Below are positions 1-11,093 of a DNA stretch of 64,000 nt, one piece after another (the first letter of the stretch is position 1; the number at the start of each line of letters is the position of its first letter). Source of the stretch: Fictibacillus phosphorivorans (GTDB lineage: Bacteria > Bacillota > Bacilli > Bacillales > Fictibacillaceae). The translations under genes were made by a program, and so were the position numbers. The notes under the pieces were generated by a model, which saw only the letters and a list, made by a program, of their open reading frames with translations, did not search any database and had not been told where the DNA came from. The DNA is taken from positions 1,302,001 to 1,366,000 of the forward strand of contig NZ_VDZU01000001.1 in NCBI RefSeq assembly GCF_007673525.1, read 5' to 3'.

Positions 1-705
1 AAGAACATCACGAAGAGTGATGTGGAGTGGGTCACTCATTCAAGTAGGATGGCTCCAAGACCTGAGAGGAAAATTGGTGTCAAACCAAAGATCGGCCTCG
101 TGAATGGTCTTGCTGTTTATGGCCCAACAAGCGGAGCTCTGTTAGAGATTGAAACGACCGTATTACCTGCAAAAAAGCAAGGTTCTATTACGATAACAGG
201 AATAGCAGAAGAAGAGAGTATCGGGAATCAATCTAAGTCTATAAGAAGAAAAAGTATGGCAAAAGGTTCAGTGGAAAACGTTATAACTGTACTTCGATAT
301 ATGGGAGTAGATGCATCCATGTATGATATTCACGTTAACTTTCCGGGTGGAGGTCCTGTAGACGGTCCATCAGCAGGTATAGCGATCGCCTCTTCTATCT
401 ACTCAGCCATTCACAACATTAGAATTGATCACGAAATTGCAATGACTGGAGAAATCAGTATCCATGGTAAAGTGAAACCAGTTGGTGGTGTCATGGCGAA
501 GATTCTTGCTGCAAAAGATGCCGGTGCAAAACGTGTGCTTATCCCGTTTGAGAATAACCAAAAGATTTTTGATACGATCAAAGACGTAGAGATCATTCCT
601 GTAAAGAAACTTTCAGAAGTGTTTCAACACGCATTTTTAGATAACGGTGAAGAGCAATCAATCCCTGCATCCACAGCTTTAAACTCCCCTCCTTCTTCTG
701 TATAA
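1..705 (+). CDS. lonB: LonB ATP-dependent protease, C-terminal part (5' end outside window)
   Basis: This is the C-terminal third of a Lon-family protease; the reading frame is open from base 1, so the start and the AAA+ domain lie upstream. The visible part is the Lon proteolytic (S16) domain. The catalytic serine is in the DGPSAG motif near base 370 and the lysine of the dyad is in the GGVMAKILAA segment near base 500, about 43 residues later as in other Lon proteins. LonB in Bacillus is a forespore-associated paralogue of LonA, and it lies directly upstream of lonA here as in B. subtilis. The last codons form one arm of a transcription terminator, so lonB and lonA are probably separate transcription units. 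Confidence 0.95.
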   Translation, partial: KNITKSDVEWVTHSSRMAPRPERKIGVKPKIGLVNGLAVYGPTSGALLEIETTVLPAKKQGSITITGIAEEESIGNQSKSIRRKSMAKGSVENVITVLRYMGVDASMYDIHVNFPGGGPVDGPSAGIAIASSIYSAIHNIRIDHEIAMTGEISIHGKVKPVGGVMAKILAAKDAGAKRVLIPFENNQKIFDTIKDVEIIPVKKLSEVFQHAFLDNGEEQSIPASTALNSPPSSV

Positions 706-730
706 GGAGAAGTAGGGAGTTTCTTTTTGT
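681..730 (+). terminator. Rho-independent terminator overlapping the lonB stop codon
   Basis: AAACTCCC (681-688) pairs with GGGAGTTT (715-722); further pairing of CTTCTTC with GAGAAG extends the stem, and a T-rich tract follows. The left arm and part of the loop are coding sequence for the last residues of LonB. Confidence 0.8.
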
Positions 731-813
731 TCCCATAACTGTTTTGTATTGCGTGTTTATTTAGTAACGAAGAACGTAATAATAGGCGTTTTCTTACAAT
801 CCGAAGCTTACAT

Positions 814-842
814 TAGACAAAGTTAAGCATTATCGGTAGAAT
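814..842 (+). promoter_or_regulatory. Candidate sigma-A promoter for lonA
   Basis: TAGACA (814-819) and TAGAAT (837-842) are separated by 17 bp; each differs from consensus by one base. The gap between the lonB terminator and lonA otherwise holds no gene. No tandem CtsR-type heptamer was seen, so heat-shock control by CtsR is not supported. Confidence 0.5.
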
Positions 843-900
843 TGTACAAAGACTAAGCATATAATTAATGATTACATAGCAGTTTTCGGAGGTGTTTTTA

Positions 901-3219
901 ATGGGGGAAAAACGAGTTCTTCCGCTCCTCCCTCTTCGCGGATTGTTGGTATATCCAACAATGGTACTTCATTTAGATGTAGGAAGAGAAAAATCGATTC
1001 AAGCGCTTGAAAAAGTGATGCTTGATGACCAGATGATCTTTCTATCCACTCAAAAAGAAGTTTCTATTGAAGATCCAGCACAAGAGGAAATTTATCATGT
1101 AGGAACGTTGTCAAAAGTAAATCAGATGCTCAAACTGCCTAATGGCACGATTAGAGTACTTGTTGAAGGTATTAAACGCGGAGAAATTACTTCGTTTACG
1201 GACGAGAAGACCCATGTTGAAGTAGAAGTGGAACTAACGGATGATATTGAAGTGAAAGAAGCCGAAACAGAAGCTCTTATGAGAGCTGTTCTGGCACAAT
1301 TCGAACAATACATAAACTTATCTAAAAAAGTAACACCTGAAACACTTGCCTCAGTTCAAGATATTACTGAACCTGGACGATTGGCTGATGTTATTTCTTC
1401 ACATCTTTCTTTAAAGATTAAAGAAAAACAAAAGATCCTTGAGATCTTTGATGTGAAAGAAAGACTTGAACACTTACTGGACCTTTTAAACAATGAAAAA
1501 GAAGTGCTAGGTCTAGAAAAGAAAATTGGTCAACGCGTTAAAAAAGCGATGGAAAAAACGCAGAAAGAATATTATCTGCGCGAACAGATGAAAGCCATCC
1601 AAAAGGAACTTGGAGATAAAGAAGGCAAAGTTGGTGAGGTAAGTACGCTTAAAGAACGTATTGAATCATCTGATATGCCTGAGACTGTCATGGAGCTTGC
1701 AAAAAAAGAACTCGATCGCTATGAAAAGATGCCGAATTCTTCAGCCGAAAGCTCTGTTATCAGAACATACATCGAGTGGCTTGTTAATCTACCTTGGAAG
1801 CAAGAGACGATTGATAACTTAGATATTCCTCATGCAGAAACGGTTCTTAATGAAGATCATTACGGCCTTGAAAAAGTGAAGGACAGAGTTTTAGAATATC
1901 TGGCCGTTCAGAAGCTGACAAATTCACTAAAAGGACCTATTCTTTGTTTAGTTGGACCACCTGGTGTAGGTAAAACATCATTAGCAAGATCAATCGCACG
2001 TGCGATCGGTAGAAATTTTGTACGCATATCTCTTGGCGGTGTAAGAGATGAAGCCGAAATCAGAGGGCATCGAAGAACATATGTGGGTGCGATGCCTGGC
2101 CGTTTGATTCAAGGGATGAAGAAAGCGGGTACGATTAATCCCGTGTTCTTGCTGGATGAGATCGATAAGATGTCGAGTGATTTTAGAGGTGATCCGTCCT
2201 CTGCGATGCTTGAAGTGCTTGATCCGGAACAAAACAGCACGTTCAGCGATCACTATATCGAAGAGCCATATGATCTTTCTAAAGTCATGTTTGTAACGAC
2301 AGCCAACTCTCTATCAACGATTCCTGGGCCATTATTAGATAGAATGGAAGTTATTTCGATCGCTGGTTATACAGAGGTTGAAAAGCTTCATATCTCGAAG
2401 AATCATTTGATTCCAAAACAGCTGAAAGAACATGGATTAAAGAAAAGCCAGATTCAGTTTAAAGATGATTCCATCCTAAAGCTCGTCCGCAATTATACAC
2501 GCGAAGCTGGTGTCCGTAACCTAGAGCGTCAAATTGCAGGATTATGCAGAAAAGCTGCCAAACAAATTGTTTCAGCTGAAAAGAAAAAGGTTGTACTTTC
2601 TGCTAAAAACCTTGAAGATTACCTAGGTAAGCCTCGTTTCCGTTATGGTCAGGCAGAACTTGAAGACCAAATTGGTGCAGCGACGGGATTAGCTTATACG
2701 ACAGCAGGCGGAGATACTCTTTCTATTGAGGTAGCTTTATCTCCAGGTAAGGGTAAACTGGTCTTAACCGGTAAGTTAGGTGATGTGATGAAGGAGTCTG
2801 CTCAAGCTGCATTAAGCTATGTTCGCACGAAAGTGGAAGAGTTGGGAATCGACCATGATTTCTACGAGAAAACAGATATTCATATACATGTTCCTGAAGG
2901 AGCAACACCTAAGGATGGTCCTTCAGCAGGAATAACGATTGCTACAGCATTAGTATCGGCACTAACGAAAAAGCCAGTTAGAAAAGATGTAGGGATGACC
3001 GGAGAGATCACATTGCGTGGACGTGTATTACCTATTGGTGGTTTGAAAGAAAAATCATTAAGTGCACACAGAGCAGGAATCAAAACTATCATCCTTCCGA
3101 AAGAAAACGAGAAAGACATTGAGGATATTCCACAATCTGTAAAAGAGGGATTATCTTTTATAACCGTATCTCATCTAGATGAGGTATTAAAAGTTGCATT
3201 AGCAGGTGATAGAAAGTGA
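901..3219 (+). CDS. lonA: LonA ATP-dependent serine protease
   Basis: Cytoplasmic AAA+ protease that unfolds and degrades damaged and regulatory proteins. At 772 residues it is close to B. subtilis LonA (about 774). Order: N-terminal substrate-binding domain (about 1-200), coiled-coil linker, AAA+ module with Walker A GPPGVGKT at 352-359 and Walker B FLLDEIDK, then the S16 protease domain with Ser675 in DGPSAG and Lys718 in GGLKEK, spaced 43 residues apart as in E. coli (679/722). ATG 901 is chosen because GGAGGTG ends 6 bases upstream and the protein then starts like the B. subtilis one; the GTG at 892 lies inside that Shine-Dalgarno. The stop codon overlaps the start of engB, implying co-translation. 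Confidence 0.97.
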   Translation: MGEKRVLPLLPLRGLLVYPTMVLHLDVGREKSIQALEKVMLDDQMIFLSTQKEVSIEDPAQEEIYHVGTLSKVNQMLKLPNGTIRVLVEGIKRGEITSFTDEKTHVEVEVELTDDIEVKEAETEALMRAVLAQFEQYINLSKKVTPETLASVQDITEPGRLADVISSHLSLKIKEKQKILEIFDVKERLEHLLDLLNNEKEVLGLEKKIGQRVKKAMEKTQKEYYLREQMKAIQKELGDKEGKVGEVSTLKERIESSDMPETVMELAKKELDRYEKMPNSSAESSVIRTYIEWLVNLPWKQETIDNLDIPHAETVLNEDHYGLEKVKDRVLEYLAVQKLTNSLKGPILCLVGPPGVGKTSLARSIARAIGRNFVRISLGGVRDEAEIRGHRRTYVGAMPGRLIQGMKKAGTINPVFLLDEIDKMSSDFRGDPSSAMLEVLDPEQNSTFSDHYIEEPYDLSKVMFVTTANSLSTIPGPLLDRMEVISIAGYTEVEKLHISKNHLIPKQLKEHGLKKSQIQFKDDSILKLVRNYTREAGVRNLERQIAGLCRKAAKQIVSAEKKKVVLSAKNLEDYLGKPRFRYGQAELEDQIGAATGLAYTTAGGDTLSIEVALSPGKGKLVLTGKLGDVMKESAQAALSYVRTKVEELGIDHDFYEKTDIHIHVPEGATPKDGPSAGITIATALVSALTKKPVRKDVGMTGEITLRGRVLPIGGLKEKSLSAHRAGIKTIILPKENEKDIEDIPQSVKEGLSFITVSHLDEVLKVALAGDRK

Positions 3220-3803
3220 AAGTAAATACAGCAGAAATCGTAATTTCAGCAGTCGGACCTAAGCAATATCCGGAAGGCAATCTTCCGGAGATTGCTTTGG
3301 CAGGACGCTCGAATGTAGGGAAATCGTCTTTTATTAATAAGATGATTCACAGAAAAAACTTAGCACGTACATCTTCAAAACCAGGAAAAACACAAACGTT
3401 AAACTTCTATATTCTAAATGAAAGTTTTTATTTTGTGGATGTACCAGGTTATGGATTTGCTAAAGTTTCAAAAACAGAAAGAGAAGCATGGGGTAAGATG
3501 ATCGAACAGTATCTTGTTGAACGTGATCAGTTAAAAGCTGTTGTTCAGCTTGTAGACCTGAGACATGCTCCTTCAAAAGATGATGTACTCATGTACGATT
3601 GGTTAAAATATCATGAGCTTCCTGTTATCGTGGTGGCAACGAAAAGTGATAAGATACCAAAAGGAAAATGGGACAAGCATAAAAAAGTAGTCAAGGAAAC
3701 ATTAAACATGGACAAGAGCGATAAGATCGTTCTCTTCTCATCTGAAACAGGACACGGAAAAGATGAAGCGTGGGGCGTACTAAATTCTTATCTTACTAAA
3801 TAA
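3216..3803 (+). CDS. engB: Ribosome biogenesis GTPase EngB/YsxC
   Basis: Small Era/Obg-superfamily GTPase needed for assembly of the 50S subunit. The 195 residues match the B. subtilis YsxC length. G1 is GRSNVGKS at 30-37, G3 DVPG at 75-78 and G4 TKSD at 142-145. The start is GTG 3216, whose last two bases are the first two of the lonA TGA stop, so translation is coupled to lonA; the same lonA-engB pairing exists in B. subtilis. Two terminator-like hairpins and a palindromic repeat follow before the convergent gene. Confidence 0.97.
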   Translation: MKVNTAEIVISAVGPKQYPEGNLPEIALAGRSNVGKSSFINKMIHRKNLARTSSKPGKTQTLNFYILNESFYFVDVPGYGFAKVSKTEREAWGKMIEQYLVERDQLKAVVQLVDLRHAPSKDDVLMYDWLKYHELPVIVVATKSDKIPKGKWDKHKKVVKETLNMDKSDKIVLFSSETGHGKDEAWGVLNSYLTK

Positions 3804-3811
3804 TGTCTTTT

Positions 3812-3856
3812 AACCTTTTAGCATAAGACTGCAATAATAAAAGGTTTTCATTTTTA
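3812..3856 (+). terminator. Possible terminator after engB
   Basis: AACCTTTTA (3812-3820) pairs perfectly with TAAAAGGTT (3838-3846), followed by TTTTCATTTTT. The 17-base loop is long, so this is weaker than the hairpin at 4066-4100. Confidence 0.5.
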
Positions 3857-3888
3857 GTTGCTTAAATGGTTTTCTTTTCCTCTTCTAT

Positions 3889-4030
3889 GCAAGTTGATTG
3901 TAGAGTAAGGTTGCCGACTCCTATGGGACGAGCGGTCAGGTGGAGACTCCTAAGGGCGCGAAGGGGCAGGAGGCTCACCGTTCGCCCCATGGAAAGCGTG
4001 CAACCTGGAGCGGAAATCAACTACTTCAGG
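3889..4030 (+). repeat. Palindromic intergenic repeat, copy 1 (subfamily 1)
   Basis: First of seven related elements. GTTGATT (3893-3899) at the left pairs with AATCAAC (4015-4021) at the right; inside, AGGTTGC pairs with GCAACCT, ATGGG with CCCAT, and GGTGGAGACTCCT with AGGAGGCTCACC, giving one long interrupted stem. It is nearly identical to copy 4 (28615-28752). It has no T-tract and lies between convergent genes. The open frame through it is only a translation of the repeat. Confidence 0.85.
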
Positions 4031-4065
4031 AAAGGATCACTGTTACGGAAACAGCCTTAACTTAA

Positions 4066-4104
4066 AAACCCTCTATGTTTTTTATAAACATAGAGGGTTT
4101 TGTG
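4066..4104. terminator. Bidirectional terminator between engB and the minus-strand membrane gene
   Basis: A perfect 15 bp stem, 4066-4080 with 4086-4100, and a 5-base loop. T-rich sequence follows on the plus strand and five A's precede it (T's on the minus strand), so it can serve both converging genes. Confidence 0.88.
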
Positions 4105-4107
4105 TTT

Positions 4108-4584
4108 CTATTTCTTTTTAAAGAACATAAGGTAAGCCCCGATGACCATTAAAATAATAGGCCAAAAATCTTCAGCTTTCACAAATATATTTTCTACAGA
4201 AGGGGTATTACTCTTAAAGAAGAGCAACCAGAGAGCCAAAAGCGATAACAATAACCCAGGGATAAGCCCTTCTTTTGTTTTTCGATACTGAATCAGAAAT
4301 GATAGACCCGCAAGTAAAATGATTACTTGAAGCGGTTCTGGCCATGTCGCAACTTTTCCTGCTGCATGAAAATGTACGCCCAATCCGGTTAAAAATACAC
4401 CTGAAAAAATACTTGAAGAATCTTTCCCGGAACCCGATTGGAAAAGAAGAGCTATACCGATGATGATTAGTATACTCGGCCAAGTCAAATACGGTTGAAG
4501 CAGTTCAATATTCATTCTATTTGCAAAATAGAATAATCCAATTCCGAGTAAAATGATGCCGCTGAATGTGTTTCTTTGTTTCAT
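4108..4584 (-). CDS. Small polytopic membrane protein with LiaF/LiaI-like transmembrane repeats
   Basis: 158 residues forming about six short hydrophobic segments, with glycine-containing helices (GIILLGIGLFYF, ILIIIGIALLF) typical of the LiaI/LiaF transmembrane (DUF5668-like) group. No enzymatic motif is seen. ATG 4584 has GGAGG five bases upstream on the minus strand. B. subtilis has a membrane protein gene, ysxD, in the same place between ysxC and hemA, so orthology by position is likely but was not tested. Function unknown; cell-envelope stress roles of LiaF relatives should not be assumed. Confidence 0.8.
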   Translation of the reverse strand: MKQRNTFSGIILLGIGLFYFANRMNIELLQPYLTWPSILIIIGIALLFQSGSGKDSSSIFSGVFLTGLGVHFHAAGKVATWPEPLQVIILLAGLSFLIQYRKTKEGLIPGLLLSLLALWLLFFKSNTPSVENIFVKAEDFWPIILMVIGAYLMFFKKK

Positions 4585-4774
4585 AATGCCTCCATCTTAA
4601 ACGTAAACCTTTGCTAAATTGGTCGATTTTTGTTATTTTTAATATTGGTGCTAAGTTTTAGTAATTATGGTTATCCTAAAACTGCTATACACGGCACCAA
4701 AAAGATAATAAATACATCATAGCATAAACGTTTAAATTCTGTTCACATTATTGGATATTCCGTATTTTGGGACA

Positions 4775-4783
4775 TGTTATAAT
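4775..4783 (+). promoter_or_regulatory. Extended -10 promoter element for the hem operon
   Basis: TGT followed by TATAAT (4778-4783) gives a perfect extended -10; no good -35 lies 17 bp upstream. B. subtilis hemA is repressed by PerR; only a half-match to a PerR box (TTATAAT) overlaps this -10, so PerR control is not established here. Confidence 0.55.
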
Positions 4784-4819
4784 TAACAAAGAACATACAT
4801 AATTAAGGGAGGTGAGCGC

Positions 4820-6187
4820 ATGCATATTCTAGTGGTTGGACTTAATTACAAAACGGCACCCGTAGAAATTCGGGAAAAAGTTTCTTTTCAGCCCGCTGAA
4901 TTAACGGATGCGATCTCTACACTCCGAAAACAAAAAAGTATACTTGAATGTGTAATCGTTTCAACGTGCAACCGTACTGAGATCTATGCTGTTGCCGATC
5001 AGCTTCATACCGGAAGATACTACATCAAATCTTTTTTGGCGGACTGGTTTTCAATTGATAAAGAAGAACTTTCACCATTCTTGAGCATCAGAGACGGAGA
5101 AGCAGCAGTCGAGCATCTATTCCGTGTAGCTGCTGGTTTGGATTCTATGGTGATTGGTGAAACACAAATCCTTGGTCAAGTAAGAGATGGATTCTTGGAA
5201 TCACAAAAACTTGATGCAACAGGAACTATATTTAATAAACTCATGAAACAAGCGATCACTTTTGCGAAGAGATGTCATTCAGAAACGGATATCGGGGAAA
5301 ATGCGGTATCGGTTAGTTATGCAGCTGTCGAACTCGCGAAAAAAATCTTTGGTGGTCTACAACATAAAACCATTTTAATCGTAGGTGCAGGTAAGATGGG
5401 TGAGCTTACAGCGAAACATCTGCATGCGAGCGGTGGTAATGAAGTACTTGTAATCAACCGTACTTTTGAAAAAGCGCAAGAGGTAGCTAAAAAGTTTCAT
5501 GGTATAGCACATCCTTTTGAAGATCTTGAGAGTTTGCTCATAAGAGCGGATATTGTGATCTCTTCTACAGGAGCTAGTGAATTTGTCATTACAAAGAAAA
5601 TGGCAGCACCAGCTGTTAAAAAACGCAAAGGTCTTCCACTGTTCATGGTAGATATTGCTGTACCTCGTGACTTAGATCCTGAGCTTCATGATTTAGAGAG
5701 CGTTTTTCTGTATGATATTGATGATTTAGAAGGTATTGTAGAATCTAACCTTGCTGAACGAATGAAAGAAGCCGAAAAGATCGAAATTATGATCGAAGCC
5801 GAAATTGTTGCTTTCCAATCATGGATTTCAATGCTTGGTGTAGTTCCGTTAATTTCTGCTTTACGAGAAAAGGCATTAAACATACAAGCAGAAACCATGC
5901 AGAGCATCGAACGCAAGCTACCGGATCTTACTGATCGAGAAAGAAAAATTTTAAGCAAACATACGAAGAGTATCGTGAATCAATTACTTCGTGATCCTGT
6001 GACAAGAGCCAAAGAGATGGCTGGCGAACCAGGAGCTGAAGAACAGTTGCAATTATTTACTGAAATCTTCGGACTTGAAGATTATTTGGATAAACAGAAG
6101 CAGTTGGAAACAGCATTTGCTGCAAACGTCGAAGAGAAGTCTTCACTAACAGATGAAGTTGTTCCTTCGACTGTAGTAAGAACTTAA
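4820..6187 (+). CDS. hemA: Glutamyl-tRNA reductase
   Basis: Reduces glutamyl-tRNA to glutamate-1-semialdehyde with NADPH, the committed step of the C5 tetrapyrrole pathway. 455 residues, the family length. The catalytic cysteine is Cys50 in STCNRTE, the NADPH-binding loop is GAGKMG at 189-194, and a C-terminal helical dimerisation domain follows. A strong ribosome binding site (GGGAGGTG) precedes ATG 4820. First gene of hemAXCDBL, with the next gene 37 bases downstream. Confidence 0.97.
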   Translation: MHILVVGLNYKTAPVEIREKVSFQPAELTDAISTLRKQKSILECVIVSTCNRTEIYAVADQLHTGRYYIKSFLADWFSIDKEELSPFLSIRDGEAAVEHLFRVAAGLDSMVIGETQILGQVRDGFLESQKLDATGTIFNKLMKQAITFAKRCHSETDIGENAVSVSYAAVELAKKIFGGLQHKTILIVGAGKMGELTAKHLHASGGNEVLVINRTFEKAQEVAKKFHGIAHPFEDLESLLIRADIVISSTGASEFVITKKMAAPAVKKRKGLPLFMVDIAVPRDLDPELHDLESVFLYDIDDLEGIVESNLAERMKEAEKIEIMIEAEIVAFQSWISMLGVVPLISALREKALNIQAETMQSIERKLPDLTDRERKILSKHTKSIVNQLLRDPVTRAKEMAGEPGAEEQLQLFTEIFGLEDYLDKQKQLETAFAANVEEKSSLTDEVVPSTVVRT

Positions 6188-6224
6188 GCTCTCGTTTCCC
6201 TCGAGCTCATGGAGTGTGAGCAAA

Positions 6225-7043
6225 ATGAATTGGATATATGATCTGACTATCGTTCTATATGCACTTAGCATCATAGGCTATTTTATAGATTTCCTTCAAA
6301 ACAACCGGAAAGCAAACCGATTTGCTTTCTGGTTGCTTTCTATTGTCTGGGTACTTCAAACGGTCTTTTTTGTGTTAAGGATGCTGAAAGACCAACGGTT
6401 TCCTATATTAACACCCTCAGAAGGCTTGTTTTTTTATGCATGGATCCTCGTGACGTTTTCGGTTGTCATGAGCAGGTTTTTCCGGGTTGATTTTTTAGTG
6501 TTTTTTACGAACATTCTAGGTTTCTTGCTCGTTTCGATCCATTTGTTTGCTCCAACAGGTCAAGCGAGTGCAGTTCTTGAGAAACAGCTGATCTCAGAAT
6601 TATTAATCATCCATATAACAATGGCTTTTATCTCATACGGAGCATTCTCACTCTCCTTTATATTCTCGTTCATGTACCTGCTACAGCATGGTATGTTGAA
6701 ACGAAAGAAATGGAGCAAAAGACTGCAGCGTTTTGGGAGCCTATCATACTTAGAGAAGCTTTCTTTTCGATTAAATACGATCGGAGTGCCGTTGCTCTTG
6801 CTTAGTCTAATATTGGGAGTCGTATGGGCATTCTGGAAAATAAGTGACTTTACACTTCTTGATGCCAAAGTCATCTCGTCATTTATTGTCCTTTTGGTTT
6901 ACAGTACTTACCTCTATCAAAAGGTTGGAAGAGGTGTGCAAGGTAAAACGTTAGCGCTTTGGAACGCTGCAGCTTTCCTGGTCGTTTTGATCAACTACTT
7001 TTTAGCGTCGACGTTCACTGAATTTCACCTTTGGTATAAGTAA
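6225..7043 (+). CDS. hemX: HemX, CcsA/ResC-like membrane protein of the heme operon
   Basis: Integral membrane protein with about eight hydrophobic segments, related to the cytochrome c assembly proteins CcsA/CcmC. In B. subtilis HemX lowers HemA protein amount and is not a biosynthetic enzyme. ATG 6225 is preferred over GTG 6216 because the GGAG at 6211-6214 lies 10 bases before the former and only one base before the latter; the resulting 272 residues begin like B. subtilis HemX. Lies between hemA and hemC as in Bacillus. Confidence 0.92.
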   Translation: MNWIYDLTIVLYALSIIGYFIDFLQNNRKANRFAFWLLSIVWVLQTVFFVLRMLKDQRFPILTPSEGLFFYAWILVTFSVVMSRFFRVDFLVFFTNILGFLLVSIHLFAPTGQASAVLEKQLISELLIIHITMAFISYGAFSLSFIFSFMYLLQHGMLKRKKWSKRLQRFGSLSYLEKLSFRLNTIGVPLLLLSLILGVVWAFWKISDFTLLDAKVISSFIVLLVYSTYLYQKVGRGVQGKTLALWNAAAFLVVLINYFLASTFTEFHLWYK

Positions 7044-7062
7044 AGAATAGGAGATTCATATC

Positions 7063-7995
7063 ATGAGAAAAATCATAGTAGGTTCAAGAAGAAGTAAATT
7101 AGCGATTACACAAACAAACTGGGTGATCGAACAATTAAAGAAGTCAGGAATGCCTTTTGAATTTGAAGTGAAAGAGATCGTAACAAAAGGTGATATCATT
7201 CTTGATGTTACACTCTCAAAAGTAGGCGGAAAAGGCTTATTTGTAAAAGAGATCGAACAAGCGATGTTAGATAAAGAGATTGATATTGCCGTTCACAGCA
7301 TGAAGGACATGCCATCTGAACTGCCTGAGGGGCTCGAGATCGGGTGTACACCTAAACGCGTAGATCCAAGAGATGCTCTTATATCTGAAAAGTATTCTTC
7401 GTTAAGAGAGCTTCCTGCTGGTGCTATTGTCGGAACAAGTTCATTAAGAAGAGCAGCACAGATTCTGAACAGACGCCCGGATCTTGAGATTAAATCTATT
7501 CGAGGTAACATTGATACTCGTCTTAACAAGTTAAAGTCTGGTGAGTTTGATGCGATCATTCTAGCTGCTGCAGGACTTGAAAGAATGGGCTGGTCTACAG
7601 ATGTTGTTACTGAATACTTAGACATAGACTTGTGTCTTCCTGCTGTAGGACAAGGTTCATTAGCTATCGAATGCAGAAGTGAAGATCTAGAAGTGAAAGA
7701 ATTGTTAGCTACACTGAACGACGCTTATACGTTTGATACGGTTTCAGCAGAACGCTCTTTCTTAAACACACTAGAAGGAGGCTGCCAAGTTCCAATTGCA
7801 GCATTCGCAACGATGGACGACAACCAAGAGGTCTCTTTAACAGGACTTGTTGCAGATCCTGAAGGAAAGACCGTGTTAAAAGAAATGAAGTCAGGCAAAG
7901 ATCCGTACCGCGTAGGTGTAGAGTTAGCTGAAGAATTAAAAACATTAGGTGCGAAAAGCATACTAGATACAGTGAAAAAGGATTTAAATTCATAA
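7063..7995 (+). CDS. hemC: Porphobilinogen deaminase (hydroxymethylbilane synthase)
   Basis: Joins four porphobilinogens into hydroxymethylbilane on a covalently held dipyrromethane cofactor. 310 residues; Cys241 in LEGGCQVP is the cofactor attachment site, and the [10 protein letters not shown] and VHSMKDMP segments line the active site as in the family. ATG 7063 follows an AGGAGA-type Shine-Dalgarno. The stop codon TAA shares its last base with the hemD ATG, so the two are coupled. Confidence 0.97.
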   Translation: MRKIIVGSRRSKLAITQTNWVIEQLKKSGMPFEFEVKEIVTKGDIILDVTLSKVGGKGLFVKEIEQAMLDKEIDIAVHSMKDMPSELPEGLEIGCTPKRVDPRDALISEKYSSLRELPAGAIVGTSSLRRAAQILNRRPDLEIKSIRGNIDTRLNKLKSGEFDAIILAAAGLERMGWSTDVVTEYLDIDLCLPAVGQGSLAIECRSEDLEVKELLATLNDAYTFDTVSAERSFLNTLEGGCQVPIAAFATMDDNQEVSLTGLVADPEGKTVLKEMKSGKDPYRVGVELAEELKTLGAKSILDTVKKDLNS

Positions 7996-8741
7996 TGAAT
8001 ACATCTATAGGACCACTAGCAGGTAAGCGAATACTTGTTACACGGCCGAAAGAGCAGGCAGCACCATTAATCTCACTCATACGGGAGAATGGCGGACTCC
8101 CTCTTTCTTTTCCTATTGTCTCTATAAAAGGTGTTAAGAACGAAGTGTCCTTGTTAAACAATCTATCGTCTTACCAATGGATCATTTTCACGAGCAAAAA
8201 TGGAGTAGATCATTTTTTTCAACTGATTTCTGATTGTAATCTCACTTTGGGAGATGTTAAGTTTGCCGCAGTTGGTGAGAAAACAGCTGAATCTTTAAGA
8301 ACGAGAGGGATTACATCTATTCTTGTGCCCAAACACTTTCATGCAGAAAGCTTAGTGAAGACGTTAAAAAAACACGTCTTACCTCAAGAAAAAATTCTAT
8401 TTCCAAAAGGGAATCTAGCACCATCTTTCATTAAAGAGGAGCTGAGAGGTACAGCATTAATAGATGAGTTAGTTGTTTACAAAACCGAATCAGAAGATCA
8501 TTTAGATTGGTCGCTCGTGCATCAAGCAGATTGTCTTTTTTTTATGAGTCCTTCTGCCGTGACTTTCATGAGTAGAGGGTTGGACACAGGAGAAGTTCTT
8601 AAAAAACCTGTGATATGTGTTGGACCAACAACGAAAAAAGCTGCAGAAGAATGCGGATATCATCGAGTGCTAATGCCTAAGCAATTTACCGCAGAAGATA
8701 TGGTGAACTGTGCCATCTCTTATTTTCAAGGAGGAAGTTAA
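7995..8741 (+). CDS. hemD: Uroporphyrinogen-III synthase
   Basis: Cyclises hydroxymethylbilane with inversion of ring D. 248 residues, slightly shorter than in B. subtilis. The family is poorly conserved; recognisable parts are the N-terminal [12 protein letters not shown], the IIFTSKNGV segment and the FFMSPSAV segment near the C terminus. Starts at ATG 7995, overlapping the hemC stop by one base. Position between hemC and hemB supports the call strongly. Confidence 0.93.
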   Translation: MNTSIGPLAGKRILVTRPKEQAAPLISLIRENGGLPLSFPIVSIKGVKNEVSLLNNLSSYQWIIFTSKNGVDHFFQLISDCNLTLGDVKFAAVGEKTAESLRTRGITSILVPKHFHAESLVKTLKKHVLPQEKILFPKGNLAPSFIKEELRGTALIDELVVYKTESEDHLDWSLVHQADCLFFMSPSAVTFMSRGLDTGEVLKKPVICVGPTTKKAAEECGYHRVLMPKQFTAEDMVNCAISYFQGGS

Positions 8742-8742
8742 T

Positions 8743-9714
8743 ATGAATTTTCAGCGTCATCGTCGTTTAAGAAAATCAGCATCCATGCGTTCACTAGTAC
8801 GTGAAACGCATCTTCATGTTTCAGATTTTATCTATCCATTGTTCTTTGTCGAAGGAGAGAACATTAAAAAAGAAGTCCCTTCTATGCCGGGTGTGTATCA
8901 CCTATCATTAGATCTTCTTCAAGAAGAGGTAAAAGAAATCGAAAGCCTTGGCATTCAGTCTATTATTGTTTTTGGTGTGCCAGCTGAAAAAGACGATTGC
9001 GGAAGTTCAGCTTATGATCATAATGGAATCGTACAAAAAGCCATCTCACAAATTAAAGAAGTTGCTCCATCACTAACTGTCATTGCAGATACTTGTTTAT
9101 GCCAATTTACAGACCATGGACACTGTGGCGTGATCGAAAATGGTGAAGTGTTGAACGATGAAACGTTGACTTTGCTCGCAAAGACAGCTGTATCCCAGGC
9201 AAAAGCTGGAGCAGATATCATCGCACCTTCAAACATGATGGATGGTTTTGTTGCAGCGATCAGACAAGGGCTTGACGAAGCTGGATTCTATGATGTTCCG
9301 ATCATGTCTTATGCAGTAAAATATGCATCATCCTTCTATGGTCCGTTCCGTGATGCAGCGCATAGCACACCACAGTTCGGGGATAGAAAAACGTACCAGA
9401 TGGATCCGGCTAACCGACTTGAAGCACTACGAGAGGCAGAATCAGATGTTGCTGAAGGCGCTGATTTCTTAATGGTTAAGCCAGCTCTTTCTTACCTAGA
9501 TATTCTAAGAGAATTAAAAGACAGATATCCCCTTCCACTAGTAGCATACAACGTGAGTGGAGAGTACTCCATGATCAAAGCGGCTGCTATGAACGGATGG
9601 GTAGACGAGAAGAGTATCGTACTTGAGAAACTGATATCTATGAAACGAGCAGGAGCAGACTTGATTATTACGTATTTTGCCAAAGATGCTGCAAGATGGC
9701 TGAATGAAAAATAA
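8743..9714 (+). CDS. hemB: Delta-aminolevulinic acid dehydratase (porphobilinogen synthase)
   Basis: Condenses two aminolevulinates to porphobilinogen. 323 residues. The cysteine-rich metal motif [14 protein letters not shown] marks the zinc-type enzyme; the two active-site lysines are Lys193 (in YAVKYAS) and Lys246 (in MVKPAL, Schiff base). ATG 8743 follows GGAGG of AAGGAGGAAG, which lies at the very end of hemD. An earlier in-frame ATG at 8710 lies inside hemD and lacks a ribosome site. Confidence 0.97.
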   Translation: MNFQRHRRLRKSASMRSLVRETHLHVSDFIYPLFFVEGENIKKEVPSMPGVYHLSLDLLQEEVKEIESLGIQSIIVFGVPAEKDDCGSSAYDHNGIVQKAISQIKEVAPSLTVIADTCLCQFTDHGHCGVIENGEVLNDETLTLLAKTAVSQAKAGADIIAPSNMMDGFVAAIRQGLDEAGFYDVPIMSYAVKYASSFYGPFRDAAHSTPQFGDRKTYQMDPANRLEALREAESDVAEGADFLMVKPALSYLDILRELKDRYPLPLVAYNVSGEYSMIKAAAMNGWVDEKSIVLEKLISMKRAGADLIITYFAKDAARWLNEK

Positions 9715-9730
9715 GGAAAGAGGTGTTGGT

Positions 9731-11017
9731 ATGAGAAGCTTTGAAAAATCAATTGCTGCTTTTCAAGAAGCAAAAGATGTTATGCCTGGAGGAGTTAACA
9801 GTCCTGTACGTGCATTTAAATCTGTAAAGATGGATCCTGTGTTTATGGAACGCGGAAAAGGATCTAAGATTTATGATATCGATGGTAATGAATATATCGA
9901 TTATGTTTTGTCATGGGGACCATTAATCCTTGGACATGCTGACGATCAAGTAGTAGAGGCGCTTAAGCGAACGGCTGAACTGGGAACAAGTTTTGGTGCG
10001 CCTAATGAAATGGAAACAAAACTTGCAAAGCTTGTGATCGACCGTGTCCCTTCAATTGAAGTCGTGCGAATGGTTAACTCTGGTACAGAAGCGACGATGA
10101 GTGCTCTTCGTTTAGCTCGAGGATACACAGGACGAAGCAAAATCGTTAAATTTGAAGGGTGTTATCATGGACATGGGGACTCCTTATTGATCAAAGCAGG
10201 TTCTGGTGTTGCGACGCTTGGTCTGCCTGATTCTCCAGGTGTTCCAGAAGGCATCGCACAGAATACGATCACGGTTCCATACAATGATCTAGAGAGCTTA
10301 CAAGTAGCTTTTGATCAATTTGGAGAAGATATCGCTTGTGTGATTGTTGAACCTGTCGCAGGTAACATGGGTGTAGTTCCTCCGCAAAAAGGGTTCTTAG
10401 AAGGCATTCGTAAAATGACTGAACAACATGGTTCTCTATTGATTTTTGACGAAGTAATGACAGGCTTCCGAGTAGATTATGAATGTGCACAAGGTTATTT
10501 TGGAGTAACACCTGACCTAACATGTTTAGGAAAAGTAATAGGTGGAGGTCTGCCTGTTGGCGCATATGGCGGGAAACGAGAAATCATGGAACAGATCGCG
10601 CCAAGCGGACCGATCTATCAGGCAGGAACGTTATCAGGAAATCCTCTAGCGATGGCTGCAGGTTATGCTACACTTTCGCAACTTACAAAAGAGAGTTACA
10701 CATATTTTCAAAAACTTGGAGATCAATTAGCTAACGGAATATCTGAAGCTGCTGAGCATTACGGAGTGGCACATACGATCAACCGTGCAGGAAGCATGAT
10801 CGGTTTCTTCTTCACGAATCAAGATGTTATCAATTACGAAACAGCTAAGCAATCCAATTTAGATCACTTTAACGCTTGCTTTAAAACGATGCTTCAAGAA
10901 GGGATCTCGCTGCCTCCGTCACAATTTGAAGGATTATTCTTATCTACTGCTCATACAGAGGGAGATATTAATAAAACCATCGCAGCGTTCAAAAAGGCTT
11001 TTTCACAATTAAAATAG
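9731..11017 (+). CDS. hemL: Glutamate-1-semialdehyde 2,1-aminomutase
   Basis: PLP enzyme that converts glutamate-1-semialdehyde to 5-aminolevulinate. 428 residues. Lys268 in CLGKVIGGG carries the PLP; the FDEVMTGFR and GTLSGNPLA motifs of class-III aminotransferases are present. ATG 9731 is used because AGAGGTG lies just upstream and the product then begins MRSFEKS like B. subtilis HemL. Last gene of the hem operon, followed by a strong terminator. Confidence 0.97.
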   Translation: MRSFEKSIAAFQEAKDVMPGGVNSPVRAFKSVKMDPVFMERGKGSKIYDIDGNEYIDYVLSWGPLILGHADDQVVEALKRTAELGTSFGAPNEMETKLAKLVIDRVPSIEVVRMVNSGTEATMSALRLARGYTGRSKIVKFEGCYHGHGDSLLIKAGSGVATLGLPDSPGVPEGIAQNTITVPYNDLESLQVAFDQFGEDIACVIVEPVAGNMGVVPPQKGFLEGIRKMTEQHGSLLIFDEVMTGFRVDYECAQGYFGVTPDLTCLGKVIGGGLPVGAYGGKREIMEQIAPSGPIYQAGTLSGNPLAMAAGYATLSQLTKESYTYFQKLGDQLANGISEAAEHYGVAHTINRAGSMIGFFFTNQDVINYETAKQSNLDHFNACFKTMLQEGISLPPSQFEGLFLSTAHTEGDINKTIAAFKKAFSQLK

Positions 11018-11029
11018 TCATGTTTATTG

Positions 11030-11070
11030 TAGCGTCCGCTTACTTTTAGCGGACGCTATTTTTGTTTTTT
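11030..11070 (+). terminator. Terminator of the hem operon
   Basis: TAGCGTCCGCT (11030-11040) pairs perfectly with AGCGGACGCTA (11048-11058); a T-rich tract follows. Confidence 0.92.
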
Positions 11071-11093
11071 ATGGACCTCTTATCTAATAAAAA

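Noticed and set aside
706..900. CtsR or CIRCE heat-shock operator before lonA
   Set aside because: No tandem GGTCAAA heptamer and no CIRCE inverted repeat is present.
3866..4060. Open frame of 64 codons over repeat copy 1
   Set aside because: It has no ribosome binding site and is a translation of the palindromic repeat; the same peptide (RLPTPMGRA) appears from copy 4.
4760..4800. PerR box at the hem promoter
   Set aside because: Only one half (TTATAAT) matches; the other half has three of seven bases.
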